A stretch of DNA of 9,808 nucleotides from DATLED01 sp046597375 (GTDB lineage Bacteria > Actinomycetota > Acidimicrobiia > Acidimicrobiales > CADCTF01): assembly GCA_046597375.1 (NCBI GenBank), contig JBKJKM010000209.1, forward strand, positions 1 to 9,808, given 5' to 3'. The translations under genes and the position numbers were made by a program. The notes beneath the pieces were generated by a model. The model saw only the letters and a list, made by a program, of their open reading frames with translations, was not told the origin of the DNA and did no database searches. This document shows, piece after piece, positions 1 through 5,363 of the stretch. Positions within the stretch are counted from its first letter, which is position 1; each line of letters starts with the position of its first letter.

Positions 1-400
1 GGCTGCGCTTGACCTCGGGGATGCCGAACTCGGCGGCCGTGGAAGCCACGATGAGGTCACAGGCGAGAGCGATTTCACAACCGCCGGCGAAGGCGCGGCC
101 GTCGACGGCGGCGATCATCGGCTTCGAGCGATCACGCCGGACGAGCCCGGCGAACCCGCCGCGTTGGGTGTTGAGCCCGCCGGCCTGGCCACTGCTGATG
201 GCCTTGAGGTCGGCGCCGGCGCAGAAGACGGTGCCGGCCCCAGTGAGGACGCTGACCCAGGTCTCGTCGTCGGCCTCGATCTTGTCGATGGCCTCCTCGA
301 TCCCCGAGGCAACTTCGCCATTGACGGCGTTGCGGGCTTCCGGACGGTTGATGGTGAGGACCGCGACGTGCCCTCGCTGCTCGTACTCGACAATTGCCAT
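1..400 (-). CDS. Enoyl-CoA hydratase/isomerase family protein (N-terminal part, runs off the window)
   Basis: The fragment gives the first 133 residues of a crotonase-fold protein; members are usually about 260 residues, so roughly half is outside the window. Visible motifs are the first oxyanion-hole segment AGADLK (61-66), the second oxyanion-hole segment with GGCE (106-109), and FGIPE (125-129). E109 and E129 align with the two catalytic glutamates of true enoyl-CoA hydratases (Glu144 and Glu164 of the rat enzyme), so hydratase activity on a 2-enoyl-CoA in fatty-acid or amino-acid catabolism is likely; the exact substrate cannot be read. No signal peptide, so cytoplasmic. The ATG start is supported by a TAGGTT -10 box ending 6 nt upstream and by the usual N-terminal beginning of the family. 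It is divergent from the zinc-ribbon gene across a 58-bp gap. Confidence 0.93.
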   Translation of the reverse strand, partial: MAIVEYEQRGHVAVLTINRPEARNAVNGEVASGIEEAIDKIEADDETWVSVLTGAGTVFCAGADLKAISSGQAGGLNTQRGGFAGLVRRDRSKPMIAAVDGRAFAGGCEIALACDLIVASTAAEFGIPEVKRS

Positions 401-406
401 GTGGGG

Positions 407-412
407 AACCTA
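407..412 (-). promoter_or_regulatory. Candidate -10 box of the enoyl-CoA hydratase gene (leaderless)
   Basis: On the minus strand the hexamer reads TAGGTT, matching the actinobacterial TANNNT -10 pattern, and is followed by 6 nt (CCCCAC) and then the ATG. Transcription would begin at or within a base or two of the start codon, which agrees with the lack of a Shine-Dalgarno sequence. No good -35 hexamer was seen. Short motif, so the call rests on spacing and on the same layout at other genes here. Confidence 0.45.
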
Positions 413-444
413 CCGAGATCCAACGCGCGGCGCGAAGTTGACGG

Positions 445-450
445 TACGGT
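445..450 (+). promoter_or_regulatory. Candidate -10 box of the zinc-ribbon gene
   Basis: TACGGT fits TANNNT and lies 8 nt before the GTG at 459, where no Shine-Dalgarno site is present. It sits in the 58-bp divergent gap shared with the opposite TAGGTT box at 407-412, so the two promoters are nearly back to back. Confidence 0.38.
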
Positions 451-458
451 TAACGGCG

Positions 459-659
459 GTGGCTGACCAGCAAGGGCACCTGGCGTGTCCGTTCTGCAAC
501 TCCTACGACGTGACCCGGCTCTTCATCGCCTCGATGAAGATGGACAGTTGCGAGTGCGATTCCTGCGGCGCCCGGTGGGACGAGGACGCCCGCAGCGGGG
601 AGTACAAGGGGCGGGCCAACCGGTCGTCGGTTTTGTTGCCCCGCACGCAGCCCTCCTGA
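459..659 (+). CDS. Small zinc-ribbon-like protein
   Basis: A 66-residue protein with CPFC at 10-13 and CECDSC at 31-36, a two-knuckle CxxC...CxxC pattern typical of a zinc ribbon with C10, C13, C33 and C36 as likely ligands; C31 is an extra cysteine. The tail (45-66) is polar and basic. Small Cys4 ribbons of this type occur in nucleic-acid-binding and in metallochaperone-like proteins; the exact role is unknown. The GTG start at 459 was chosen because it follows a TACGGT box and precedes the first CxxC by nine residues; the open frame extends further upstream but there it overlaps the hydratase gene on the opposite strand. Its TGA stop touches the start of the HAD gene, suggesting co-transcription. 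Confidence 0.6.
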   Translation: MADQQGHLACPFCNSYDVTRLFIASMKMDSCECDSCGARWDEDARSGEYKGRANRSSVLLPRTQPS

Positions 660-1237
660 GCGCCGGCCGTTTCACCGTCGTCGTCTTCGACCTCGACGGC
701 ACGCTGCTCGACTCCGACGCCGCATTGGCGGCGCCCTACGTTGCCCTCGGGGTGGCGCCGGAGGACGTCACCTTCGGGCACGTGGTCGCCGAAGAGTGCG
801 AGCGCCTCGGACTGTCCGTCGACGACTACCTCGATCGCTACGACGTCACGGCGGCGCCGGCATACCCCGGGGTCGACAAGGTGGTCGGGGCGCTGGCGCG
901 TTGGGCCGTCTGCTCGAACAAGGTTGGCCGCTTCGGTCGTGTCGAGCTCGACCGCCTCGGCTGGCAGCCCGAGGCCGCGCACTTCGCCGAGGAGTTCGGC
1001 GGCGGGCCCAAGCGTCTGGCGCCCGTGCTCGACGCGCTCGGCCGGCCGGCGCCGGACGACGTGGTGTACGTGGGCGATACCGCGCACGACCGCGCCTGCG
1101 CGCACGAGGCGGGTGTCCGGTTCGCCTTGGCGGCCTGGAATCCGAGGACCGCCGGTCTCGCCCTCGCCAGCGACCTCATCCTGCACCGACCGACCGACGT
1201 GCTCTCGCTCGTCAGCCGTGACGCCCAAACGCGTTGA
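656..1237 (+). CDS. HAD-superfamily hydrolase (phosphoglycolate-phosphatase-like)
   Basis: About 193 residues carrying all four HAD motifs. Numbered from position 656, motif I is DLDGT (12-16) with nucleophile D12 and acid/base D14; motif II is the Ser in CSNK (S87); motif III is K119 in GGGPKR; motif IV is VGDTAHD (139-145) with D141 and D145. An alpha-helical cap of about 60 residues follows motif I, as in phosphoglycolate-phosphatase and beta-phosphoglucomutase relatives. It probably hydrolyses a small cytoplasmic phosphomonoester; the substrate is unknown. The start is uncertain. CTG at 656 overlaps the upstream stop as CTGA and puts motif I at the usual distance from the N-terminus. In-frame GTG codons at 554 and 575 would instead add residues that overlap the zinc-ribbon gene. 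The two genes are probably one transcript ending at the hairpin after the stop. Confidence 0.85.
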   Translation: MSAGRFTVVVFDLDGTLLDSDAALAAPYVALGVAPEDVTFGHVVAEECERLGLSVDDYLDRYDVTAAPAYPGVDKVVGALARWAVCSNKVGRFGRVELDRLGWQPEAAHFAEEFGGGPKRLAPVLDALGRPAPDDVVYVGDTAHDRACAHEAGVRFALAAWNPRTAGLALASDLILHRPTDVLSLVSRDAQTR

Positions 1238-1307
1238 TGTTGCCCTTGCGGTAGTGGATCGGCCGGTTTTCGGGCGTTCCGGCATCCCGAAGGGCAACCA
1301 CAACGCG
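1230..1307. terminator. Long interrupted hairpin at a convergent junction, probable two-way terminator
   Basis: CGCGTTG (1230-1236) pairs with CAACGCG (1301-1307), and after a 2-nt mismatch GTTGCCCTT (1239-1247) pairs with AAGGGCAAC (1290-1298). An inner arm, GGAT (1256-1259) plus GCCGG (1262-1266), pairs with CCGGCATCC (1279-1287) around a 2-nt bulge. It lies over the HAD stop codon and ends 5 bp from the stop of the opposite gene at 1313. No T-tract follows on either strand, so it may be an intrinsic terminator of the GC-rich kind or an mRNA 3'-end stabiliser. Confidence 0.6.
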
Positions 1308-1312
1308 CCGTG

Positions 1313-3118
1313 CTAGGACTCGCCCGCTCCCGGGCCGGCGCCGTCGGCGGTGACCGACGCATCAGCCGGAGCCTCCACATCGGTGTCGGCCGGAGCGACC
1401 GTCGGCTCCACCGGGGCGACGGCCTCGCTGGCCTCGGGCGGTGTGGCCGCCGGGGTCGGCGCCTCGTCGTGCACCGGCGTCGGCGGGGCTGGCTGCTCCT
1501 CGGTGACGGCCGGACTGGCGGGCGCCGTGCTCGCCTCGCTGGGGGCGCTGCTGGCCTCGACCGCAACGGGTGGCGCGCTCGGAGGCGCCGGCGGGCGGGG
1601 TGGGCGATTGCCCCCCTGACCCTGGGTGGGCTTGGGCGGAATTCGGCGCGGTGGGCCGGGCGGCGGGGGCATGGTGATGCCGAGCAGCGTCGTGAGGGCG
1701 GGGATGCGGCCAGCTTGTTGCCGAGCGGCCTGCAACAGCGGCTCGCCCGGTTGGTCGGGCAACCCGGCCGGCTTCACCGTCGTACGCACCGGCGACGCCG
1801 CTACGGCCTCGAGGAGCGCGGCCCAGCGCTCGGGTGGCGTGTCGCTCGCCATGGCTTCGGATGCGGCACCGGAGAGCTTCATGGCCACGTCGGACGGGAA
1901 GCGCATCGAGGGATCAGGCGGGCGGGACGACACCCGCAGGGCCCGTACGAGACGTCCTTCGTCGAGCGCCGAGGTGATCTCGGCGACCCAGTCGTCGCTC
2001 TGCTTCTTGAGTCGGCGCTCGAGCGCCTCGCGCAGCGAAACCGCCAGCGTACGGGTCTCGTCGTCGCGCGCGGCCGCTTCGGCACCGCTCACGACCGAGC
2101 GCAGGTCGCGGAGGCCGATCTCGTCGACATCGGCCATGGCCGCCTCGGCCCGGTCGTGCCATTCCGCCGTCTTGAGCCGGGGGAGGAGTTCCTCGGCCAG
2201 AGCGACAAGGGGACCTGGCTTGATCTCCGGCTGTCCCTCGGCCTTGGCCGTGACGTTCTGCTCCTCGATGGCCCGGCGAACGGCGGGGATGCCACCTCGC
2301 AGCACCTGCTCGGCCACGGGTCGCTGCTCGGGGGCGAGGCTCTCGAGCACGGCGGCGCGGTGAACGCTGGCCGGCGTGATCTTCTTGGGACGCGGCTTGC
2401 CCTCGGCGCCCCGCTCACCACGATCGCCACCGGAGCGCTCGCCCACCGATGCGCGGCCCGGTCGTCCACGGTTGGCACCGGCATCAGGCCGGGAGCCTCC
2501 CCGCCGATCGTTGGGCGGACCACCGGTGCCGACGCCGGCCTCAGCACTTTCGGCCGGGCGTGCGTGGTCGCCACCACGGTCGCGTCCATCACGACGCGGA
2601 CCGCCACGCTCGGCGCCGCGCCCGCGTTCGCCGCCACGCTCGTTGCGCTCACCACCTGCGGGTGCCGGCGGCGCGACACGCGCCCGCCAGTCGGCCGTCG
2701 GACGTGCACCACGGCTCCCACCGGGACCTCCGGGCCCACCTCGACCTCCGCCGCCACCGCCGCCACCGCCACCGCCGGGTCGGTCGCCGCGAGGCGCCTT
2801 CTCGCCGTACGGGTCGCGGTCGCGACCGCCCTTCTTCTCACTCCAGTTGGTGATGACCGGCTTGAATTCCTCGTCCGGCCCGGTCAGCTCGAGGCGACCC
2901 TCACGGCCGGCTTTGCGCTTCGGCGGGATGACGGAGGTGATGGTGATCCCCTCGACGTCGAAGTCGGCTTCGGCCGAGACGACATCGCCGACCTTGGCTC
3001 CGTCGTAGAGGACCGCGGTCGGCACGACGCCCTTGGGCTGCTTGGCGCCGGCGGCCCGCCACGTCCATGTGCCGTCATCGCGCGCACTGGTGAGTTCGAC
3101 GTCGAGGCGGCGCGGCAT
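1313..3118 (-). CDS. Conserved protein with beta-rich N-terminus, Gly/Arg-rich disordered region and helical core
   Basis: I do not recognise a named family for this 601-residue protein. Residues 1-92 look beta-rich (WTWRAAG, VGDVVSAEADF, GITITSVIPP) and could be a small OB- or S1-like nucleic-acid-binding fold; this is tentative. Residues 93-245 are low complexity: eleven consecutive Gly (115-125), then RGG/RG repeats rich in Arg, Asp and Glu. Residues 246-482 are predicted mostly helical. Residues 483-601 are a Pro/Ala/acidic tail. RGG-type linkers are common in RNA-binding proteins, so RNA binding is a reasonable hypothesis only. The ATG start has no Shine-Dalgarno site but a TAAGTT box lies 9 nt upstream. 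It follows the recombinase gene by 21 bp on the same strand and may also be transcribed from that gene's promoter. Confidence 0.8.
   Translation of the reverse strand: MPRRLDVELTSARDDGTWTWRAAGAKQPKGVVPTAVLYDGAKVGDVVSAEADFDVEGITITSVIPPKRKAGREGRLELTGPDEEFKPVITNWSEKKGGRDRDPYGEKAPRGDRPGGGGGGGGGGGRGGPGGPGGSRGARPTADWRARVAPPAPAGGERNERGGERGRGAERGGPRRDGRDRGGDHARPAESAEAGVGTGGPPNDRRGGSRPDAGANRGRPGRASVGERSGGDRGERGAEGKPRPKKITPASVHRAAVLESLAPEQRPVAEQVLRGGIPAVRRAIEEQNVTAKAEGQPEIKPGPLVALAEELLPRLKTAEWHDRAEAAMADVDEIGLRDLRSVVSGAEAAARDDETRTLAVSLREALERRLKKQSDDWVAEITSALDEGRLVRALRVSSRPPDPSMRFPSDVAMKLSGAASEAMASDTPPERWAALLEAVAASPVRTTVKPAGLPDQPGEPLLQAARQQAGRIPALTTLLGITMPPPPGPPRRIPPKPTQGQGGNRPPRPPAPPSAPPVAVEASSAPSEASTAPASPAVTEEQPAPPTPVHDEAPTPAATPPEASEAVAPVEPTVAPADTDVEAPADASVTADGAGPGAGES
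2744..2776. repeat. Trinucleotide (CCN)n tract coding for 11 Gly
   Basis: Eleven consecutive units of CCG, CCA, CCT or ACC phase on the plus strand encode GGC/GGT glycine codons (residues 115-125) on the minus strand. Length changes here would stay in frame and alter only the disordered linker. Confidence 0.7.
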
Positions 3119-3127
3119 AGGGGAGAC

Positions 3128-3133
3128 AACTTA
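3128..3133 (-). promoter_or_regulatory. Candidate -10 box before the Gly/Arg-rich protein gene
   Basis: The minus strand reads TAAGTT, matching TANNNT, 9 nt before the ATG at 3118 and inside the 21-bp gap after the recombinase stop. It would give a near-leaderless transcript separate from the recombinase. No -35 box is evident. Confidence 0.35.
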
Positions 3134-3139
3134 CAACGT

Positions 3140-4252
3140 CTACGAGCGACCTCTTCCTCCGCTGAGCGGGTGCAGTTGCATCGCCGCGGCGATCTCCTCG
3201 TCGGCCACCTCCGTGTAGATCTGGGTGGTGGCCAGGCTGGCGTGGCCGAGGGCCACCTGGAGCTGGCGCAGGCTGAACGCCCCTTCGCGCAGCCCGAGGG
3301 TGGCGAACGTGTGACGGAGGGCGTGCACCCGGATCTGGGCCTGGCGGGCGCCGACCCGCCGCAAGAGCCGGTCGACGACGTAGGCGACCGATTCGCGGCT
3401 CGACTCCACCGTCGTCCCCACGACCTCCCCGACGCGGTTCTTGACGGGGCGGGCGCGCGACGAGATGACCACCGTGCGCGCTTCGAGTCGAAGCTCGGAC
3501 AAGCGTTCGGCGCGAGTGGGCAGATAGGCGGCCAGCGCTTCGCGCACCACCGGCGGGACGCCGAGACGCCGTTCCTTGTCGCCTTTGCCCCGCACCACGA
3601 GGGCCTCGGGCGGGTCGCCTTGGAGTTGGTCGAGGCGGAGGCTGGCGATCTCCTCGAGCCGCAGCCCGCACGCCAGTGCCAGCGCGATGATCAGCTCGTC
3701 ACGTTCGGGCCAGCGCGAGCCCTGGCCCGACTGCTCGAGGATGTTGGTGGCCATGGCCTGGTCGAGCGCCTTGGGCAGGCGTTTGCGGCGCTTGGGCGCT
3801 TCGAGCTTGGCGGCAGGATCGGCCGGGATGCGATCAGTGGCGTAGCACCACGAGAAGAAGGTGCGGATGGCGGCCGTGCGCCGGGCGACGGTGGCCGGCG
3901 CCCGCTCTTCGGGCGCCCGCTGTGGGTGGGTCGTGAAGCGAGGATCGGGACGGGTTCGGAATTCGGCGATGGCCTCGTCGAGCTCGTCGAACGTGACGAG
4001 AGCCAGGTCGAGGTCGTCGAACGCCGCCAAGACCTTCCCCTCGCGCAGCGACGGGTCGAGCGACTCGAGGGCGCGGCGGTCGGGGAGGAGCTGGTGGAGG
4101 CCGGCGACCGTGGTCATCGTGTCGTCGAGGTCGCTGCGGTAGGCCGCGAGGGTGCGACTCGACCGGCCGGCGTTGGCCAGCCGCTGTAGCCACCGCTCGA
4201 GAGTCGGGGCGTAGGTCGCCGAGGTCGCCACCGTCCCAGGTTGACCGTTCAA
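3140..4252 (-). CDS. Tyrosine recombinase/integrase (XerC/XerD-like)
   Basis: A 370-residue site-specific DNA strand-exchange enzyme. The catalytic set is complete: R198 in CGLRLEE, the hairpin lysine in GKGDKER (K223 most likely, K226 nearby), H310 and R313 in HALRHTFAT, H337 in LGHAS, and the nucleophile Y346 in TQIYT. The H-to-H and H-to-Y spacings (27 and 9) match XerD closely. The N-terminal SAM-like core-binding domain (about 12-140) is longer than in Xer proteins of about 300 residues, with an acidic extra segment near 55-118. No phage or excisionase gene is beside it, so it could be the chromosomal dimer-resolution recombinase or a lone integrase; the sequence does not decide. Start: TTG at 4252, inside a palindrome, or GTG at 4231 (residue 8); neither has a strong Shine-Dalgarno site. 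Confidence 0.93.
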   Translation of the reverse strand: MNGQPGTVATSATYAPTLERWLQRLANAGRSSRTLAAYRSDLDDTMTTVAGLHQLLPDRRALESLDPSLREGKVLAAFDDLDLALVTFDELDEAIAEFRTRPDPRFTTHPQRAPEERAPATVARRTAAIRTFFSWCYATDRIPADPAAKLEAPKRRKRLPKALDQAMATNILEQSGQGSRWPERDELIIALALACGLRLEEIASLRLDQLQGDPPEALVVRGKGDKERRLGVPPVVREALAAYLPTRAERLSELRLEARTVVISSRARPVKNRVGEVVGTTVESSRESVAYVVDRLLRRVGARQAQIRVHALRHTFATLGLREGAFSLRQLQVALGHASLATTQIYTEVADEEIAAAMQLHPLSGGRGRS

Positions 4253-4254
4253 CC
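4239..4254. promoter_or_regulatory. Inverted repeat over the recombinase start, candidate operator
   Basis: Perfect 6-bp arms GGTTGA and TCAACC are separated by CCGT. The repeat covers the TTG start of the recombinase and lies 24 bp upstream of the -10 box of the divergent gene, a place where a bound protein could affect both promoters. Arms of this size can arise by chance, so this is only a candidate. Confidence 0.3.
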
Positions 4255-4277
4255 GTCGGTCCGGGTGGATGACTCGG

Positions 4278-4283
4278 TAGAGT
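4278..4283 (+). promoter_or_regulatory. -10 box for the leaderless CxxC-finger gene
   Basis: TAGAGT matches TANNNT and ends 7 nt before the GTG at 4291, so transcription should start at the start codon. The only TTGAC-like sequence upstream (4241) is far too distant to be its -35 element. Confidence 0.5.
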
Positions 4284-4290
4284 TTCGTTT

Positions 4291-4653
4291 GTGACGAAAG
4301 TCGGGTCGAGTGCGGACGGCGGGATGTGTCAGTGGTGTCACCGGCCTTTGCCGTCTCCGGCGGCGACGGGGCGCCCCAGGCGGTACTGCCGGGCCGTCTG
4401 TCGCCAACGCGACTTCGAAGCCCGCCAGCGGGCAGCCGAGGTCGGCCTCACCGAATCCGATCTGGTCATCGCCCGCAGCGAGCTCGACGCCCTGCGCGAT
4501 CAGCTCTACGTCCTGGAGGCCGCCGTCGAGGACGTCGACCGTGACCTGGCCGACCCGAGCCCGTCGAAGCAGGACTACGCCGACGCCGTGGCCTGGTTGC
4601 TCCAGGCCGCCCGCCCCCTCGCCGCTCTCCAGGCTCTCCCTACAAAACGTTGA
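4291..4653 (+). CDS. Small protein with CxxC...CxxxC zinc finger and helical C-terminus
   Basis: A 120-residue protein. C13 and C16 (CQWC), then C33 and C37 in RRYCRAVCRQRDFE, form a four-cysteine treble-clef-like site; the YCxxxCRQRxF pattern is known from many short actinobacterial proteins annotated only as zinc-finger or hypothetical. Residues 54-88 are a charged, Leu-rich stretch that probably forms a coiled coil, and 95-118 a further helix, so self-association is likely. Basic residues around the finger suggest DNA binding, but this is inference. GTG at 4291 is chosen because a TAGAGT box sits 7 nt upstream and no ribosome-binding site is present. It is divergent from the recombinase with a 38-bp gap, so its product could be a regulator of that gene; nothing in the sequence proves it. 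Confidence 0.8.
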   Translation: MTKVGSSADGGMCQWCHRPLPSPAATGRPRRYCRAVCRQRDFEARQRAAEVGLTESDLVIARSELDALRDQLYVLEAAVEDVDRDLADPSPSKQDYADAVAWLLQAARPLAALQALPTKR

Positions 4654-4694
4654 TTCTGTAAGGAGAACAACCCACGGTGTTGTCAGAACGCGAA

Positions 4695-4729
4695 CCGGCG
4701 CCGGGGGGATCGCTCCCCGCCGGCGCCGG
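4695..4729. terminator. Strong GC hairpin between convergent genes, probable two-way terminator
   Basis: The 10-bp arm CCGGCGCCGG occurs at 4695-4704 and again at 4720-4729; it is its own reverse complement, so the two copies pair. Inside it, GGGG (4705-4708) pairs with CCCC (4715-4718) across a single-base bulge, leaving a short ATCGCT-containing loop. It lies in the 101-bp gap between the stops of the CxxC-finger gene and the RDD gene. Neither flank has a clear T-tract. The rest of the gap shows nothing else that I can support. Confidence 0.7.
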
Positions 4730-4754
4730 ACGGAATTCTGGTGCAGCCGACGGT

Positions 4755-5237
4755 CTAGGCCGGAACGGTCACGCCCTTGGCGATCTTGTCGCCCAGCGTC
4801 TGCTTCTGGGAGTCGACGAACGGCAGCAGCCAACCGAGGCCACAGACGATCCCGTTGATGAAGTAGCGGACCCACGCCATGCCGAAGCCGAGGGGTTGCC
4901 CGGTCTCGGCGCTGACGGTCTTGATCTTCTGGGACTTCTTGCCGATCGACTGGCCGGTGGTGCCGACCATGTAGGGCAGGTAGGCCCAGGTGTAGCCGAG
5001 CTGGGCCAAGAAGGCGATGAGCCCGAAGATGCCGGAGACGCGCCCGAGGATGGCGCCGGCGATGTAGATGCCGATGGGAATGGCGACGAGGTCGATCAGG
5101 CCGGCGATGACGCGCGGTCCGACTTCAGCCGTCGATGCTTGTGGTGCCCCACCCATACCGCCACCCATGCCGGCGCCATAGCCACCCGGAGGTGGTGGGG
5201 GGGGGGGGGGAGGAGGGGGAGGAGGGAGGTCGCTCAC
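4755..5237 (-). CDS. RDD family membrane protein with polyproline N-terminus
   Basis: A 160-residue inner-membrane protein of unknown function. Residues 5-17 are 13 consecutive prolines, followed by a Gly/Met-rich linker (18-40). The RDD domain runs from about 40 to 158: PRVIAGLIDL with R42 and D49, three hydrophobic segments (about 43-63, 68-92, 126-142), GQSIGKK before a polar loop, and the C-terminal QTLGDKIAKGVTV signature. The GTG start at 5237 is chosen because AAAGGA lies 8 nt upstream, a good Shine-Dalgarno site. The frame is open much further upstream, but that part is antisense to the aldolase gene. The N-terminal proline codons include a run of 14 C, so one-base slippage would shift the frame before any membrane segment. 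Some RDD proteins are linked to ion transport; no such role is shown here. Confidence 0.88.
   Translation of the reverse strand: MSDLPPPPPPPPPPPPPGGYGAGMGGGMGGAPQASTAEVGPRVIAGLIDLVAIPIGIYIAGAILGRVSGIFGLIAFLAQLGYTWAYLPYMVGTTGQSIGKKSQKIKTVSAETGQPLGFGMAWVRYFINGIVCGLGWLLPFVDSQKQTLGDKIAKGVTVPA
5197..5210. repeat. Homopolymer run of 14 G (C on the coding strand)
   Basis: Fourteen uninterrupted G on the plus strand lie in codons 10-14 of the RDD gene. The surrounding 5191-5230 is almost wholly G with scattered A and T. The run is a likely slippage site in vivo and a likely error site in sequencing. Confidence 0.95.
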
Positions 5238-5277
5238 GCCAGGAGTCCTTTCGATCCGCCAGGGTCGGCGCATTCGC

Positions 5278-5283
5278 ACGGTA
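5278..5283 (-). promoter_or_regulatory. Candidate -10 box of the RDD gene
   Basis: The minus strand reads TACCGT, matching TANNNT, about 40 nt upstream of the GTG. A start about 7 nt further on would give a leader of roughly 34 nt that contains the AAAGGA ribosome-binding site, which fits this being the leadered gene of the divergent pair. No -35 box seen. Confidence 0.3.
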
Positions 5284-5351
5284 GCTCCCGATCCGCTTCG
5301 TCGGGCGGATAGTTCACCGCCGTGAGGCGAGCCGGGCCAAGGGCTCGCCGG

Positions 5352-5357
5352 TACGAT
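5352..5357 (+). promoter_or_regulatory. -10 box for the leaderless aldolase-family gene
   Basis: TACGAT is a close match to the actinobacterial -10 consensus and is followed by 6 nt (GGACGT) and the ATG at 5364. No Shine-Dalgarno sequence is present, so a leaderless mRNA is expected. A GTG further upstream at 5322 is disfavoured because this box would then be inside the coding region. Confidence 0.55.
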
Positions 5358-5363
5358 GGACGT

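Noticed and set aside
9..458. Plus-strand frames over the enoyl-CoA hydratase region
   Set aside because: They are shadows of the hydratase; only the part from 459, after the opposite gene's start, has a coherent zinc-ribbon product.
1310..4189. A 959-codon open frame on the plus strand antisense to both the recombinase and the Gly/Arg-rich gene
   Set aside because: It is rich in Arg, Gly and Ala with no recognisable domain, lies opposite a gene with a complete recombinase catalytic set, and is the usual by-product of strong third-position GC bias.
4241..4246. TTGACC as a -35 box for the gene at 4291
   Set aside because: It is 31 bp from the TAGAGT box, far beyond the 16-19 bp needed.
3140..4252. 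The recombinase as evidence for a prophage or integrative element
   Set aside because: No tRNA gene, attachment-site direct repeat, excisionase, phage structural gene or change in base composition is visible around it.
4660..4685. Small inverted repeat ACAAC...GTTGT before the GC hairpin
   Set aside because: Only five pairs and no conserved context; too likely by chance to list as a feature.
5322..5363. Upstream GTG start for the aldolase gene adding 14 residues
   Set aside because: The extra Arg-rich residues are not family-like and would place the TACGAT promoter inside the gene.
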